Shown here: positions 1 through 36,353 of the stretch, in pieces
How positions within the stretch are numbered: the stretch's first letter is position 1
Layout of the letters: the number at the start of each line of letters is the position of its first letter
Assembly (NCBI RefSeq): GCF_000003815.2
Contig: NC_049985.1
Location: 4,148,267-4,212,266 of the forward strand
Origin: Branchiostoma floridae
Taxonomy: Eukaryota > Chordata > Leptocardii > Amphioxiformes > Branchiostomatidae
Length of the DNA stretch: 64,000 bases
Reading direction: 5' to 3'
The notes under the pieces: generated by a model
Database searches by the model: none
What the model saw: the letters and a program-made list of their open reading frames with translations, nothing else
What the model was told of the DNA's origin: nothing
Program-made: the position numbers and the translations under genes

Positions 1-76
1 AATTTACTCCACCACGAAAAGTCCATTTTCCCGCTACAGCGAAATTAAATCTCCGCGAACTTAAATGCATTTACCG
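1..76. repeat. Degenerate foldback element (Cs-GCGAA family)
   Basis: The bases resemble one arm of the hairpin element at 16744-16955: both have the GCGAAATTAAATCTCCGCGAAC-type core split by short differences, ending in a stretch like TGCATTTACC. It lies in the intron of X1, ending just beyond the splice donor at 89-90. Only one arm is inside the window, so its other end cannot be seen. Confidence 0.5.
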
Positions 77-90
77 ATATTTCTTCCTAC

Positions 91-366
91 CTGGAAGTAG
101 TTTGCCGGGACGCCTAGCTGGAGCAGGTAGTACCACTTGCAGCCGTACGGGCAGCAATCGCAGTCATCATCCAGGTACGCTAAGACGATGTTCACAATGA
201 TCTGCGGCCCCAAGGCGAACCCCAGCGTCAGGCCGAACCAGGTGTAGTCGCCGTTCCTGTAATACTCCGCCGCCAGGATGATATCGGTGACGAAGTCCGC
301 GATGTAGAGCGTGAACCCCGCCAGGGTCCGGAAGACTAGCCAAAAGTGCTGAACGCAGTGACACAT
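91..366 (-). CDS. XK-related protein X1, first coding exon (partial gene)
   Basis: This is the first coding exon of a multi-pass membrane protein of the XK-related (XKR) family; some vertebrate members are caspase-activated phospholipid scramblases. The exon gives 92 residues from ATG at 366-364 and ends in phase 0 at CAG followed by the donor GTAGGA (90 downwards). Visible features are the family-type first membrane segment (GFTLYIADFVTDIILA), a YYRNGDYTWFGLTLGFALGP segment, and a cysteine-rich loop DDDCDCCPYGCKW. Between residues 11 and 78 it is almost identical to the X3 exon 1 at 44203-44493, in the opposite orientation. The remaining exons would lie left of position 1. The apparent read-through into the intron (to position 61) is not coding. 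Whether the protein is a scramblase cannot be told from one exon. Confidence 0.82.
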
Positions 367-1111
367 TGTCGTCTCGCGTTGTTGGAGTCTATGTGAAAAT
401 GCAAGTACATAATGAAATTTATTAATTACAACACAAAGGATAAAAAAAGATTTAAAATACTTAATACGACTTTTAATGCTGTATAAACTGTACCCCTGTC
501 ATATATCATATATCATATCCAACCCTTACCGCTTCCATCATAACCTCAATGAAAAGCGGACTCAGCTTTCATGAATACACAATGGTTCAAACAAACAAAC
601 AAATGCGAATCTAGACATTTCCTAACTGCACATCCCGATTGAATGACTGCATTGCAAAATCAGACGATTTTCAAATAAAACTACACTATTAGGCTCGCCC
701 CTGAGGCGTCGCCAATTACCCTGGTACATAACCGGCCATTCAAAAACAATGGCTGAATCCATGTATCAGCTTTCTCAAATTCAATGTTTTGCATCATACC
801 TTGACTGAAAAGTAGCTCTACGTATACCCTTTTTTCAACTCGCTAGGTTGTTACTTACCCTTTTTCCACCCTCAAAGCTAACATCACTTGTATGTTTTGT
901 TTACGTCACGCCACGTGATGCAAATTGTAAAATCTAACAGTTTGTGTAGAAATACTCCTTTTTGCTTGACATGCAAAATGATCTTCTCTTACTATCATCA
1001 CAGAGACAATGCAGTGTGAGAGATATGTCAGAGGCATAATCGTCCGACATAAATACGTCCGATTGACAAGTCTGAGCATGTATCAAGGTCGGGACAAGAA
1101 CGGTTAATACT

Positions 1112-1263
1112 GCGATTCGATCGGACGACGGGGTCTGCGAGCTCTAAATTACGAGGAGGCATGACCCTGACGGGAAGGGGGAACTCTGCCATTTCTTCGT
1201 CGGCATCAGGGTCATGCCTCCTCGTAAATTAGAGCTCGCAGACTCGTCGACAGATCGAATCGC
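1112..1263. repeat. Foldback element, about 60-bp arms
   Basis: Arms 1112-1170 and 1206-1263 are inverted copies; the inner 38 bases match with a single two-base shift and the outer part (GCGATTCGATC) matches with a few changes. The loop is about 35 bases. It looks like a non-autonomous foldback element; no flanking duplication was obvious. Confidence 0.75.
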
Positions 1264-1828
1264 GCCTAATGTGAGGGGGGTATTACGACTTGCATTTTCT
1301 TTGCATGACTTGCATGTTTTGTCCCTGACAAGGCACTCCACCCAGGTGTAAAGAGGGCACCTGACTTCGGTTGTGGAGGGAAACATTGAGGCGGTGGAAG
1401 GATACGAATAAATTGCAAGAGGCACAACCCACCGCCCCTGCGTTCTCAAAAAGTACACAAGACTGCGTTTGCCTTTACCTTTTACATGTAGGTATCCCCT
1501 GGTACCTAGTACATATTTACGGAGTCTTCTATCGGTATTCGCGGCCGATTTTAGTATTTAGAAAAAAATGCCATAATACAAGTAAAATGATATTTTGGGA
1601 GGGGGCAACCAAAGCGAGTCATTTATTAGCCGGTACAGCTACTTTTTGACGCGGCATAAACACTACCTGACTGACAACACAAGTTACTAGTACTAGGATT
1701 GCTGGAACTACGCACCTTTCAGTTGAGAGTTGTGAAGCTGAAATGGCTCTCCGTCTACAGGTAGCGACAGGTAGACCTCCACTGTGCGGAGCACCTGTTA
1801 ATAATTATTTTGAACCAGTGACTGTACA

Positions 1829-1874
1829 GACCGAAACCAGACCAGATTAATCTAGTCTTGTCTGGTTTCGAGTC
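1829..1874. repeat. Short hairpin, GACCGAAACCAGAC arms
   Basis: The arms GACCGAAACCAGAC and GTCTGGTTTCGAGTC pair across a short loop. Related GACCGAAACCA strings recur at about 1924, 40575 and 40633, so this is probably the end motif of a dispersed element. Confidence 0.5.
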
Positions 1875-1924
1875 GGTATCGACACACACAAGCGACCAAT
1901 CAGGCAACGCCATTAAGTTACGTA

Positions 1925-2045
1925 CCGAAACCAAGGGGAAGTCCCTATTACATAACTTGCTTGTGACGTAACCGGACTTTCCACAAGAATCTTCGAGAAT
2001 GTATGACGTTGGGACTTCCCGTTACGTCACTTGGGAACCCCTTCT
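1925..2045. repeat. Inverted repeat with paired GGGACTTCCC sites
   Basis: CCAAGGGGAAGTCCC (1931-1945) and GGGACTTCCC...CTTGG (2011 onwards) are inverted copies about 65 bases apart. Each contains a perfect GGGRNNYYCC string, the NF-kappaB consensus. This is seen in sequence only; no regulated gene is known here. Confidence 0.5.
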
Positions 2046-3209
2046 CTTATAATGTCTCGTAAAATGTTACAAACTTACATGTAAGTGTGGGTGCTTTAAA
2101 TGGGTAAGACATAAACACAAGAAAAATTCAATACCTGTACTGCCATAATATACTGTCGTGGTTGATACACAAAGAACGCGTTCGAAAAAGTGTTCGCCGA
2201 ACCCAGAAGTAGCAGGTGCTCGATTAATGTTTAGACAATCACCGCTCTGACTGATTCACTACAGTTACGAAGTACACAAAAGAATTACCGAGATAAATGG
2301 AGAGATAGAGGCAGAGATAGATAGAGATGCATTATAAAGAGATAGAGGGAAAGCGATTAAGTGATTGAAAGGGGGAGAGAGAGAGAGTCAGGTATATGAA
2401 CATTGTAGTCGCTATTCAGTGCATTCGACAGAAAAATGACAAAACTATACCCAGCTGGTCGGCAAAATTTTATTGATAGTAAAAGAATGTATTATCTATT
2501 TCGCTGTTAGACAACAATTCGTCATGAACAAAGTGTCACTTTACACGTAGACAGTAGCATGCATTTTGCAAAAAATCCGCTAGGACTACGGGTAAACAAG
2601 ACAACTGAAACGCGCGAATTACGAACATTTGATTTTCGGTGCCCATGAAAACAGTTATAGTTTTAATACAACATGTCGCTAAAATTCACAATTGGTACCT
2701 TTAAATTCAACTTTGGCATATGATGCACAGTAAAGGAAACTAGCTTTATCTAGTCATGTTCATGAATCTCCATTAGTTTCTCAAATCTATAAACTTTCTT
2801 AACTTTTCCACTTTCAAGATTCAAAGAGAATCGTATTATCTACCTTAAGCACGGGATACGTCACTTTTTTTCTGTAGAGACAATCGTCCGAAACAGTAAG
2901 ATTGAAATACCCGATTAAGGACCCGGTCACATCTGTCGTAAGAACTGCACTTGTCTTGTTATGGGAAAGGCTGCCTCAGATTCTTGATCGTGACCGGTTG
3001 TCACATATACGTACAACTTACACTACCAAATTCTATGCAATCAGCGACTGCCAACAAATTACTTAGAAGCATGACAAGGTAAGGGTTAAAGAAAACTTTC
3101 ATTCTGCAGTAAAAGAATCTACACAAATAGAGCACAAAGTAATGCTTCTATCCGTCCCGTGTCCTGCTTGGGCTTCCTAACTTCCATTCTATCACATGCT
3201 TGATGGCCA

Positions 3210-3419
3210 GGTCACATTTGTCGTGCGATCGTTGTACGATTTTGATGCCATAGGGTTGTCAAAGGAGGCCGTGACAGAACCAACCACCGACATGGATCCA
3301 AAACAGCATTTTGTGTACCAAGACAGTAGAACTTTGCAGGAGACGTACGTTTTTGTCCTCCAAAATGCCCGAATTCGAAGATAGCGATCGTATGCGATGA
3401 TCGCACGACCTATGTGACC
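3210..3419. repeat. MITE-like element, GGTCACAT termini
   Basis: The terminal inverted repeats begin GGTCACATTTGTCGTGCGAT (3210) and end as the reverse complement of GGTCACATAGGTCGTGCGAT (3419). Another left end of the same family starts at about 3434 and a degenerate relative lies near 2927. A short open frame inside is incidental. Confidence 0.65.
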
Positions 3420-4154
3420 GCGCCCTACGGGTCAGGTCACATTCGTCGTGAAATCGCCATACGATCTACGCACAAACTGAGGACAATCTTGTGATAGTCA
3501 TGCGTGTGTCGTACACAACTCAGCTACCTTAGATAATCTTTACTTTACTTTACTTTACTTATACTTTACTTAGATAATCTTATGTGGGTGATTCTATCAC
3601 AGCCTGTTTAAAAAAATTCTTCGGCACCAAAATCGTACGACGGCATACATATACAATGCATGTGAACAAGACATTAATGATACATTCCAGGCAAGAGGCA
3701 ACGCTACAGAATAAATTAGTTTCAATATTACGATAAAACATACGTACATTCAATATCCAGTCACAATAACTTAAACTACATATATAGTACTTACAAGAAC
3801 AGTTCTACGGTCGTCTTTTTAAAAACACTTCCTACAGCCAGTTTATTTACAGCGCTTGGTTGATGGATTATGAATTAGTACAAAATATTTCGAGAACTTG
3901 TCACATCTAGTTTCATATCATTAAACCTATGTACAACAGGCGAAGACCAATTCAGGCAGGATGTGGAGGAAGGTTATGGCACTGAACTTGGAGAACTAAA
4001 AGTTGGTTCTGTTATAGATTTGACATGCTGAGACGAAGATCATGTAACTGCTGGTCTGATAATGTCCCTCAAAATGATAATATTTTTGCAAACCTCGGGT
4101 CAAAAATATATTTTTTATTAAGGCGGATCGATCTCTTTCTAAATTGACGTCCTA

Positions 4155-4344
4155 ATCACCAAGCAGATCCTACAGATACAGGGAGGAGCAGAAAGACGTA
4201 TCTAAAAGATAGCCCCTCCCCGTGCATTTGACCAGTGCCTTCTGCTGTAGGTACTCCGGTAGCCAATACACACTCCTAGGCCAGCTACACTCATTTGTCA
4301 GCTTTTGATACCATCATGTGCTTCCGTAGGATCTGCTTGGAGAT
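4155..4344. repeat. CTCCAAGCAGATCC-family MITE, copy a
   Basis: This older copy has ends ATCACCAAGCAGATCCTAC and GTAGGATCTGCTTGGAGAT in inverted orientation. The interior shares the 'ggccagctacactc' and 'gcttttgatacc' strings with the other family members at 5425, 24555, 31894 and 37083. Confidence 0.7.
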
Positions 4345-4738
4345 TGGAATTGTCCGTTTTAAGTCGATTGACGTCAGACTGCTGACGGATTTTGGATGTT
4401 TATTTTTACTTCCATGACGTTAGCCCTTTAGTTAGGACAGAGGACGATACCGATTTCAAACAACCCCTGACTCATTACTTACGTCACGTGTCCATGATGA
4501 CGTCACGAGCCCAGGTTTAGCTATCCTGAAGAAGGCGGAAGGTTAGATATCTTTGATTTAAGTTTCGGCCAGGCTGAACTGACGTTTCTTGTGTTGGAAG
4601 AAACTCTGCTGTGATACTGTTCACCAACACAGACGAACGTCAACTTCAATACCCAAATCTATTTCCTTCTGCTCTCCTGACTTGAAATGGTCGACGCCCT
4701 CGATGATTGTTTTGTTTCACTGATTATTCTCAGTCTCT

Positions 4739-30275
<25,537 letters not shown>

Positions 30276-31499
30276 GTCTGCAGCTCTCCAGTGCCAGTCC
30301 GAGTCGGCGGTGTTGTGGCGTGTTTCACCGGCAAGTTTCCTGACGGACGCGTCACGAGGACTGACGGGTCAGGCACTGCCCTGGGAACGATATAATGTCA
30401 GACGGCCGTGCTCGACTGCACCGCTACAACTGACGCTCTGAAAGGGGGTTTAGCGAAACGTAAAAGCCAATAAACTATTTCCCAAGCCCCCATATCTCTA
30501 ACAAAATCTTAATTGCTCTTCCAGATTCGAAGAATACACCAAATATTTTCGATGGTATGAGAATGAACTGCGAACAATTTTTATTACATTCTTATCAGAA
30601 ATCAAGCGTCCGGAAAACCTTTTTCATACCCTCTAAAAAACTCTGACCGGACGTGGTTTTAATCTTCTCAGGATGGAAAGGGGGTACTAGGGACAAAACA
30701 TTGCTTACAATATTTGTACTACTACGAGGGTGACGTAATGTCGAATCACCGTGATCATGCACTTTCTATATACATGTATATATTCGTATACAATCATATA
30801 TTTATCTCGGGTAATCTATAGTATAGGGTGACTATTCAGAAAACTTTTATTCGTTTTTTTTTTTCATTTGAGCGAGTGAAACTATATCAAAAATACAAAT
30901 GTACAATGGCCACCTATGCCTTTCGGCAAATATTAAATAGTGATGGTATCAAGCTAGTTTTAACGTAGATACAAAGACTACGTTCAAAGTATGTGTATGT
31001 AAAAATACTATGTCTTCATAGTATTAGTATCAGTTAGAATTGTGTTAACAGAATATTTCGCATGTCCTGACACACTTTACAACACGTCTCGGATGTCGTT
31101 TGCTGTTTTACAAACTCATTATGGTTAATGATTAAAGTAGACAGAGTTCACTGGCGACATGTCGACGCCTGGGTGTAAACGGGGGAGTGTCATTAATTAA
31201 CTCAGCGGGGCCATGGCAGCCTGTGACGGATAAAACCCGTGTCACATCACACACGTAGCCGACAATTGCCTCACAACCTTATCATTATTGGGGTGAGCCG
31301 ACTACTCTCTCTTCGCAGCCAGGGGCTGAATTGTGAGGGCCCTACAAGTCCCACAATAGGTGGGGCTAAATCGCAAGAGTCTGGAGCGAGCTGCCACTCG
31401 GTTTATACCTCAATATGACAACAATTGCATCATGTGCGGCCACAGGACTGTAGGGTTTGAACCACACATAACGTTACCCCTATTATTTTCGGTGGGTGC

Positions 31500-31635
31500 T
31501 TAATGATGCTCGAGGTGTGGCTCTCGGGACATCCATTTTCACCTGAGTGAAGTGAGGAAAGTCGGGTGCCTTTCCCAAGGGCACGAAATCGGTGACACAT
31601 GAATCGAACACCCTGCCGGCCGTTTGCGCTTCACA
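31500..31635 (+). mobile_element. Degenerate tRNA-type SINE core
   Basis: TTTCACCTGAGTGAAGTGAG, CTTTCCCAAGGGCACG and GAATCGAACACCCTGCCGGC align in order with the reverse strand of the SINE at 5703-5945. Its tRNA-like head is decayed. Confidence 0.55.
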
Positions 31636-31893
31636 CCCCACCTTCTTCAGACAAATTCTTGGGAGATAGTTGTGAGCAAGTTCATTTGTAATTGGGCTTT
31701 GGTTTGGCGAGGTTGGCTACTATGAAGTCTGTAAAAGTCATTTGCACCCGTCGACTATGAATTTAACGTTTTGAAAAGTCAGATTCAGAAATATCGTACG
31801 TCTGTTTGCATGTGACCAGAGGAGTGTACTGCAACTGGGGTTACAGAATAAGATGAATTCGAAGCAACTCTCAGCCCAGTGCGGACTTCGCTT

Positions 31894-32035
31894 AGTCTCC
31901 AAGCAGACCGGTGGTAACATAGTATCAAAGCTGGCCAAAGAGTATAGCCGGCACGTGCCCGTTTGACTCCCTTTGTCCGGCTATCTCCCTTTGGCCGGCT
32001 ACACTCCTAGGCACCGTAGGGTCTGTTTGGAGACT
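31894..32035. repeat. CTCCAAGCAGATCC-family MITE, copy d
   Basis: Ends AGTCTCCAAGCAGAC and GTCTGTTTGGAGACT; the flanks ACTTCGCT and ACTTCGAT suggest a short target duplication. The interior has GTATCAAAGCTGGCCAAAG and repeated CCGGCTA strings. Confidence 0.75.
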
Positions 32036-32794
32036 ATACTTCGATATGCACGTGGAGTGGTACCGGGGAGCTAAGTCATGGGCGAAACTATCGATTTTGC
32101 AGATGAAAAGTGTAACGATGCAGTCCTTAGGGAAATAACACTTGCTTCTATGGTGGTCTTTTATTGAAGGCAAAAGTGCTCGGCATTTGTCGATGTTGTA
32201 TGACAATAAATCAGGGTATGAACTCTATATGATTAAAGAGAACCACTTGTCATACAGTTAGGCAGAGCAAGCGGCGACAGTGATATATAATCATGATGAG
32301 TTAGGCAGTAACGTATGTAACCACTTGTTTAGTCGTATAGTTCAGCAGCTTCTGGTTGCAAAGTTAGAGAACTACTATTAAAGAGACCAAGGAGCTTTTA
32401 TCAGGATAAAGGCTCCTTATAAGAGACATGTTCCTGTTCATATATTACTAGTAGTTAGTAGTAGATAAGGAAGGGAACGGGAACCCCATTCACTCACTCT
32501 ACCTCATTCCCTTGCCAGACGGAAAGGGAAGACACCACGAGATAAATTACATATCCTCCCCCCACGTATACAATGGTGCGTTCCGTTGACCCTGATGACC
32601 TGAGGTGGAGTCTTTCGTACGAAGTTGTCGGAAGTCAAATTCGAGCAGACTTTGCGGAGCTGACTGTCTATTCTCAAGCCTCCTACAACACCTGGATTGA
32701 GACGTCTTCGTTTCCCACCTTTAATAGGAGTACAGAATTCGGACGTGTATTTGTGTGTGAGTCGCCCGGTTCGCTTGCGTTTGTTGACAGCAGG

Positions 32795-32938
32795 ATGTGC
32801 TACCAGGTGCAGTGTTCCAAGTGCAAGAAGAAGACGTGGAGGGGGTGCGGCATGCATGTGGACTCGGTCATGAAGAACGTGCCGCCCGAGGAGCGCTGTG
32901 AGTGTCCCCGGGACAGCAGCTCGTGTGCACTACTGTAA
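32795..32938 (+). CDS. Small cysteine-rich protein 1 (47 residues)
   Basis: A 47-residue protein, starting MCYQVQCSKCKKKTWRGCG and containing HVDSVMKNVPPEERCECPR. It shares its plan exactly with the next gene: Cys at 2, 7, 10, 18, 34 and 36, the W-x-GCG-x-H core, and VPPEE before the C-x-C. The pattern (C-x2-C plus C-x-C and a His) suggests metal binding, which is inference. I recall similar very small proteins in other eukaryotes but cannot name a function. The start was chosen by match with the paralogue; the reading frame is open upstream to 32573, so an N-terminal extension is possible. A splice acceptor (GTTGACAG, 32790) lies just before the ATG, so the start may sit in a second exon. 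Confidence 0.72.
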   Translation: MCYQVQCSKCKKKTWRGCGMHVDSVMKNVPPEERCECPRDSSSCALL

Positions 32939-33674
32939 AGATTGTGGACCCCAGGGGAAATAGCCAGGGTGCTGATGTGGGACGCTACACCAGGAACACT
33001 AGTTACAGTCATATCATAAACGCACAGTGTCACCCCACAGGACACAGCAACAACACAACGATATATGACATCAACAGACCTTTTGTCACTACTACTGTCA
33101 ATGACCAGGGGAATATGTACATGTATCGTTATGACATTTGATCAAAAAACGCAGTCAAAATGTAACGTTGCCGACTAAACTCCCAGTGTGGTCAGCATAG
33201 AATCAAGTACAAGTTGAAGGAGCTTCGAACTGGATTCACACTGTATTTTGCCCAGCAGACAAAGGAAAAAAAATTTCATGCCGAACAACAAACTTTCTAT
33301 GCTGCAATGCTTTTTTCCTGTCCTTTATTCATTTGTTTTGTTCTGCGAGCTGAAACCCCTGATTCAGACAATGGTATGTGCCTTCCCACAATCCTCCGGG
33401 CGCTGTGTTCTTTCCGGAAGTAAAGAACGAAGACTGTCAGAGACAACAAAAATCTCGTCTTCTTCGAGACGTCTTCTTGTCACAAGCTAAGGACGACTGT
33501 CAGAATCTGTGCTAACAGCCCAAGGCAGGAAGAACTGGTACAAACTATTTTCCCGTCTATTTTTAACGCCGAAGAGCTTGAGGGCGTGGTATCGTTTACC
33601 AGAAAACCGGTTGTGCGACGTTAAAAATATACGGACGATAAATTTGTTATAACGTGTCTTAGGAAACGGCGAGA
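32939..33674. other. Spacer between the two small cysteine-rich genes
   Basis: 736 bases covering the 3' end of the first and 5' flank of the second gene. An inverted pair TTTTTAACG / CGTTAAAAA lies at about 33560-33627. No further gene was recognised. Confidence 0.5.
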
Positions 33675-33818
33675 ATGTGTTTCAAGGTGCAGTGTCCCAA
33701 ATGCAACAAGACGACCTGGAAGGGGTGCGGCAGGCACGTGGAGGCGGTGATGAAGGACGTCCCTCCCGAGGAGAAGTGCGTGTGTCCGCGGGAAGGCGGT
33801 CCGCCGCCTCAGAAGTAA
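33675..33818 (+). CDS. Small cysteine-rich protein 2 (47 residues)
   Basis: A 47-residue protein, starting MCFKVQCPKCNKTTWKGCGR, then HVEAVMKDVPPEEKCVCPRE, stop TAA at 33816-33818. It is the same length as the copy at 32795-32938 and identical at most core positions, differing in the last nine residues. The strong conservation between the copies, including all six cysteines and the GCG-x-H core, supports real coding despite the small size. It probably folds around one or two zinc ions (inference). The long 3' region runs to tandem AATAAA signals at 35404-35417. Confidence 0.78.
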   Translation: MCFKVQCPKCNKTTWKGCGRHVEAVMKDVPPEEKCVCPREGGPPPQK

Positions 33819-35219
33819 ACAAACAACCCCCCTCCCCACAGTGCAGTGACGCCACATAGCGACGGAACGACTGGGGGGGAAGCAACGCTACCGGTGTATC
33901 TTCACAAAACAGAATCACCAGGTATCAACCTCACCCAAAGTAAAAGGATGTGCCTTCCTATATAGAAGAGGATTTATTTTTGTGTCTCAGGGAAAAACAC
34001 TGTTTCTATCGGGTGTAACTTGGCTGGAACGAACACAAAACAGCATATCAACCAGGAACAGAGCAACACAGTACAGCAGAATTTGCAAGCTGGGGCAGCA
34101 ACACAGAACAGCATGTCATAACATGACCAGAGCAGCACAGTACAGCACAATTTGTAAACTGAAACAACAGAGAACAGCATGCCATAACACAGGAACAGAT
34201 CTACAGAATTTGTTAACTGGAACAGTGACACAGGACAACAAGGGAACAGAACAGCACACTGGGGCAGCAACACACAATGTTCAGCAAGTGGTAACAAGGG
34301 GACACAGCTGCACAGTTAACACAGTTTGTAAACTGAGGTAGCAAAACAGGACAGCATGTCATTACGAGGGAACACAGTTTGTGTTCTACACAGTTTGCAA
34401 ACTGAAACAGCATCTCAGAACAACATGTCATAACTACTAGTAGGGGACAGAGCAGCATAGTTTGTAAGCTGGTACAGCAACACAACAGTATGTAATAACT
34501 AGGAAACAGAACAGCACAGTTTGCAAACTGGGACAGCAACACAGAACAACATGTCATTACCAGCTAAGAGATTGCTGCAAAGTACTAATACTGTTAAGAA
34601 CATTATTGCATGACAATTGCAAGATATAAAATATGTGCAATTTGTGTTCATGTCATGCTGTAAAAATTACTATTCCTTTCTGTCATGATATGTTTATTTA
34701 TTGAAGTAATTGACTATAGCAAAATTTCACAAATGTGATGGATGCTAGCATTTGGTGTTTTCCAACTTGGTGTTCAGTCACAATCTTTTATGTAGGGACA
34801 CACATTAAGGTCAACTGTTATAGTTCTGCCAGGGACCTTAGATCTAAGACTGACACATTTAAGAAAATGGAAGTATCAAGGCCTTCTGTAGAACACCTGG
34901 ATATCTGGAGTGTACTTATGTCAGGGATTAGTAATGTTGTATTAACAGATGTCAGTTTATATTTTAATGTGACAGTCTTAGGGTACACAATAGAAATATG
35001 AGAATTGACATTGCAGTACATATAGTTTGTCCTATGACATAAAAACAGAGACTGCAAAAGTTAGCACAAAAGAATAGTTGTTACGATGCAAATAAGACTG
35101 GCCTGCAATAGTCAGAATTGCTATGTATATATTGTATTGGTACAGTGTTTTCATGTCATCACTAGACTGGCTATTCATCTTTTAATGGAAACACCACATT
35201 TTTTTCAGGTAATCAAATT
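33819..35219. other. 3' region of small cysteine-rich gene 2
   Basis: Contains the CAGTTTGYAAACTG minisatellite (34020-34562) and otherwise AT-rich sequence. It is probably 3' untranslated sequence if the AATAAA at 35404 is used. No other gene was seen. Confidence 0.5.
34020..34562. repeat. Minisatellite, about 70-bp unit with CAGTTTGYAAACTG
   Basis: About eight degenerate units contain GAACAGAGCAGCACAGTTTG, AAACTGGGGCAGCAACAC and AGAACAGCATGTCATAAC. The CAGTTTGCAAACTG part is a near-perfect palindrome in several units. Antisense open frames over it are artefacts. Confidence 0.8.
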
Positions 35220-35470
35220 CAATATACACTGACCCACACTGCCATTATTTAGAAATTATACACACACTTTTGTGTTATCTAGCCCTCACTGTTGGTGTCA
35301 TTTTGGTGTCATTAGTGGTATATTTATATATATATATGTATATGATGTGATATTTTTGAAAACAAGCTGAATTGTTGCTAAATGTTTCTACCCAATGAGG
35401 TGTAATAAATGAATAAATAAAGGGATTCACTGTTGCAATCAAGGCCGTGTGTGCTTTGGGTGTTTCCTAT
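35220..35470 (+). repeat. Segmental-duplication block, copy 1
   Basis: It matches 39980-40215 over most of its length (landmarks ACTTTTGTGTTATCTAGCCC, TTGTTGCTAAATGTTTCTAC, AATGAGGTGTAATAAATGAA). It marks the left end of the first of two tandem duplicated units, each ending in an XK-related gene. Confidence 0.8.
35404..35417 (+). terminator. Polyadenylation signals, tandem
   Basis: AATAAA at 35404 and 35412, followed by a GT-rich stretch (GTGTGTGCTTTGGGTG). These are the likely 3' end of the small cysteine-rich gene 2 transcript. Confidence 0.45.
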
Positions 35471-35719
35471 CTAAACAAGTAACTTTAATACACCATAACA
35501 GTCATCAACACATTTGCTATGATACAAAAGAAAACAATACATTTACAACAGCTCTAAATATTTCACGAAAGAATGAGGTCTCCAAACTTGTTTATGTACA
35601 GAAATATGTCAAAATATGTAAGTAACGATACTATAGTCGCTGCAATTAAAGTTTTGTTTCTTTTACACTATGAGCCCTTACGTTTGGCTTGAATAGAAAA
35701 GGCATACATTTACAGTTTT

Positions 35720-35905
35720 CCCCAGTGACGTAAGGGGGATTCCCCGTGTCACGATGTCATGATGTATCATGGAAATTTCCATTACGTCATACGTTGGTTA
35801 GTCATAGTTTCGGTCACGCGAACAAATGGCGCTGCTTGATTGGTTGTCACGTGTCACGTGACCACGCCGGCGGAACCAGATCTGACTCTAGTCAGGTCAG
35901 ATTTA
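35720..35905 (+). promoter_or_regulatory. Promoter-like block, copy 1 (ATTGG and CACGTG)
   Basis: Contains ATTGG (inverted CCAAT) at 35839 and CACGTG at 35848 and 35855. It aligns with 40500-40665, which keeps ATTGG (40604) and CACGTG (40584) within GTTTCGGTCACGTGA-type sequence. Both copies lie upstream of an XK-related gene. Their ends (GGTTTCGGTC, CCGAAACCA) also resemble a dispersed element, so a mobile origin is possible. Confidence 0.35.
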
Positions 35906-36073
35906 TAAGTACAAGTTGTTATCAACAGACGTTCGGCAAATAAAGTGGACGCTACTTATCACTACCTACCTGAAGACACAGAACTATTTAAGCTTCGACG
36001 TTCTCATCCGAAAGGTGCTTATATTGTCTTCTCACAACTTTTTGGGTTATGTTGACTGTCAGGCAGTCAGCAT

Positions 36074-36230
36074 AGTCTCTACCAGACTCTGGGTCGCTGG
36101 AAAAACCGTAGAAATTGAACAAATAGAGGAGCAAGCCGGCCAGAGAACTATAGCCGGCTAGGGAACAGCACTGTGAACTGCAGGTGTCTACCTGTTCCAT
36201 TTCTACGTTTTTTCCAGTCTGGTAGAGGCT
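36074..36230. repeat. Foldback element, AGTCTCTACCAGACT ends
   Basis: AGTCTCTACCAGACT... GGAAAAACCGTAGAAAT (left) pairs with ATTTCTACGTTTTTTCC...AGTCTGGTAGAGGCT (right); the left arm has an extra CTGGGTCGC. The interior has a CCGGC...GCCGGCTA pair. Confidence 0.75.
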
Positions 36231-36353
36231 GAAATCAGAGGCAGTTTAACCTTAATATACTGGCTAAACAATGAAGCCCGCCCTGCCCTCCCCCTCCCCC
36301 TCGTATAAATTCGAACAAAGACGTAAAATGATTCTAAATCCATTTCATACTGT

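Larger units (their letters stand above)
367..4738. other. Intergenic region between X1 and SLC6 gene A
   Basis: No convincing coding exon was found. The stretch holds several inverted repeats listed separately (1112-1263, 1829-1874, 1925-2045, 3210-3419, 4155-4344), a CTTTA-type microsatellite at about 3538-3572, and the 5' flank of X1. Positions 4345-4738 are the probable 3' untranslated part of gene A. They include a hairpin (arms 4581-4597 and 4623-4640) and an AATAAA on the minus strand at 4404-4399 that could be its polyadenylation signal. Confidence 0.6.
30276..32794. other. Intergenic region upstream of gene A
   Basis: Positions 30276-30430 are CpG-rich and lie directly upstream of the candidate gene A start, so they may include its promoter; no TATA box was seen. 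A degenerate SINE core lies at 31500-31635 and a CTCCAAGCAG MITE at 31894-32035. The rest shows nothing recognisable. Confidence 0.5.

Noticed and set aside
32573-32794. N-terminal extension of the first small cysteine-rich protein
   Set aside because: The frame is open, but the paralogue at 33675 has no equivalent and the 47-residue core is exactly shared. It is left as a possible 5' untranslated region.
34020-34562. Possible CRISPR-like array (regular repeats)
   Set aside because: The units are degenerate, have no unique spacers of constant size and no cas genes, and the genome is eukaryotic. It is a minisatellite.
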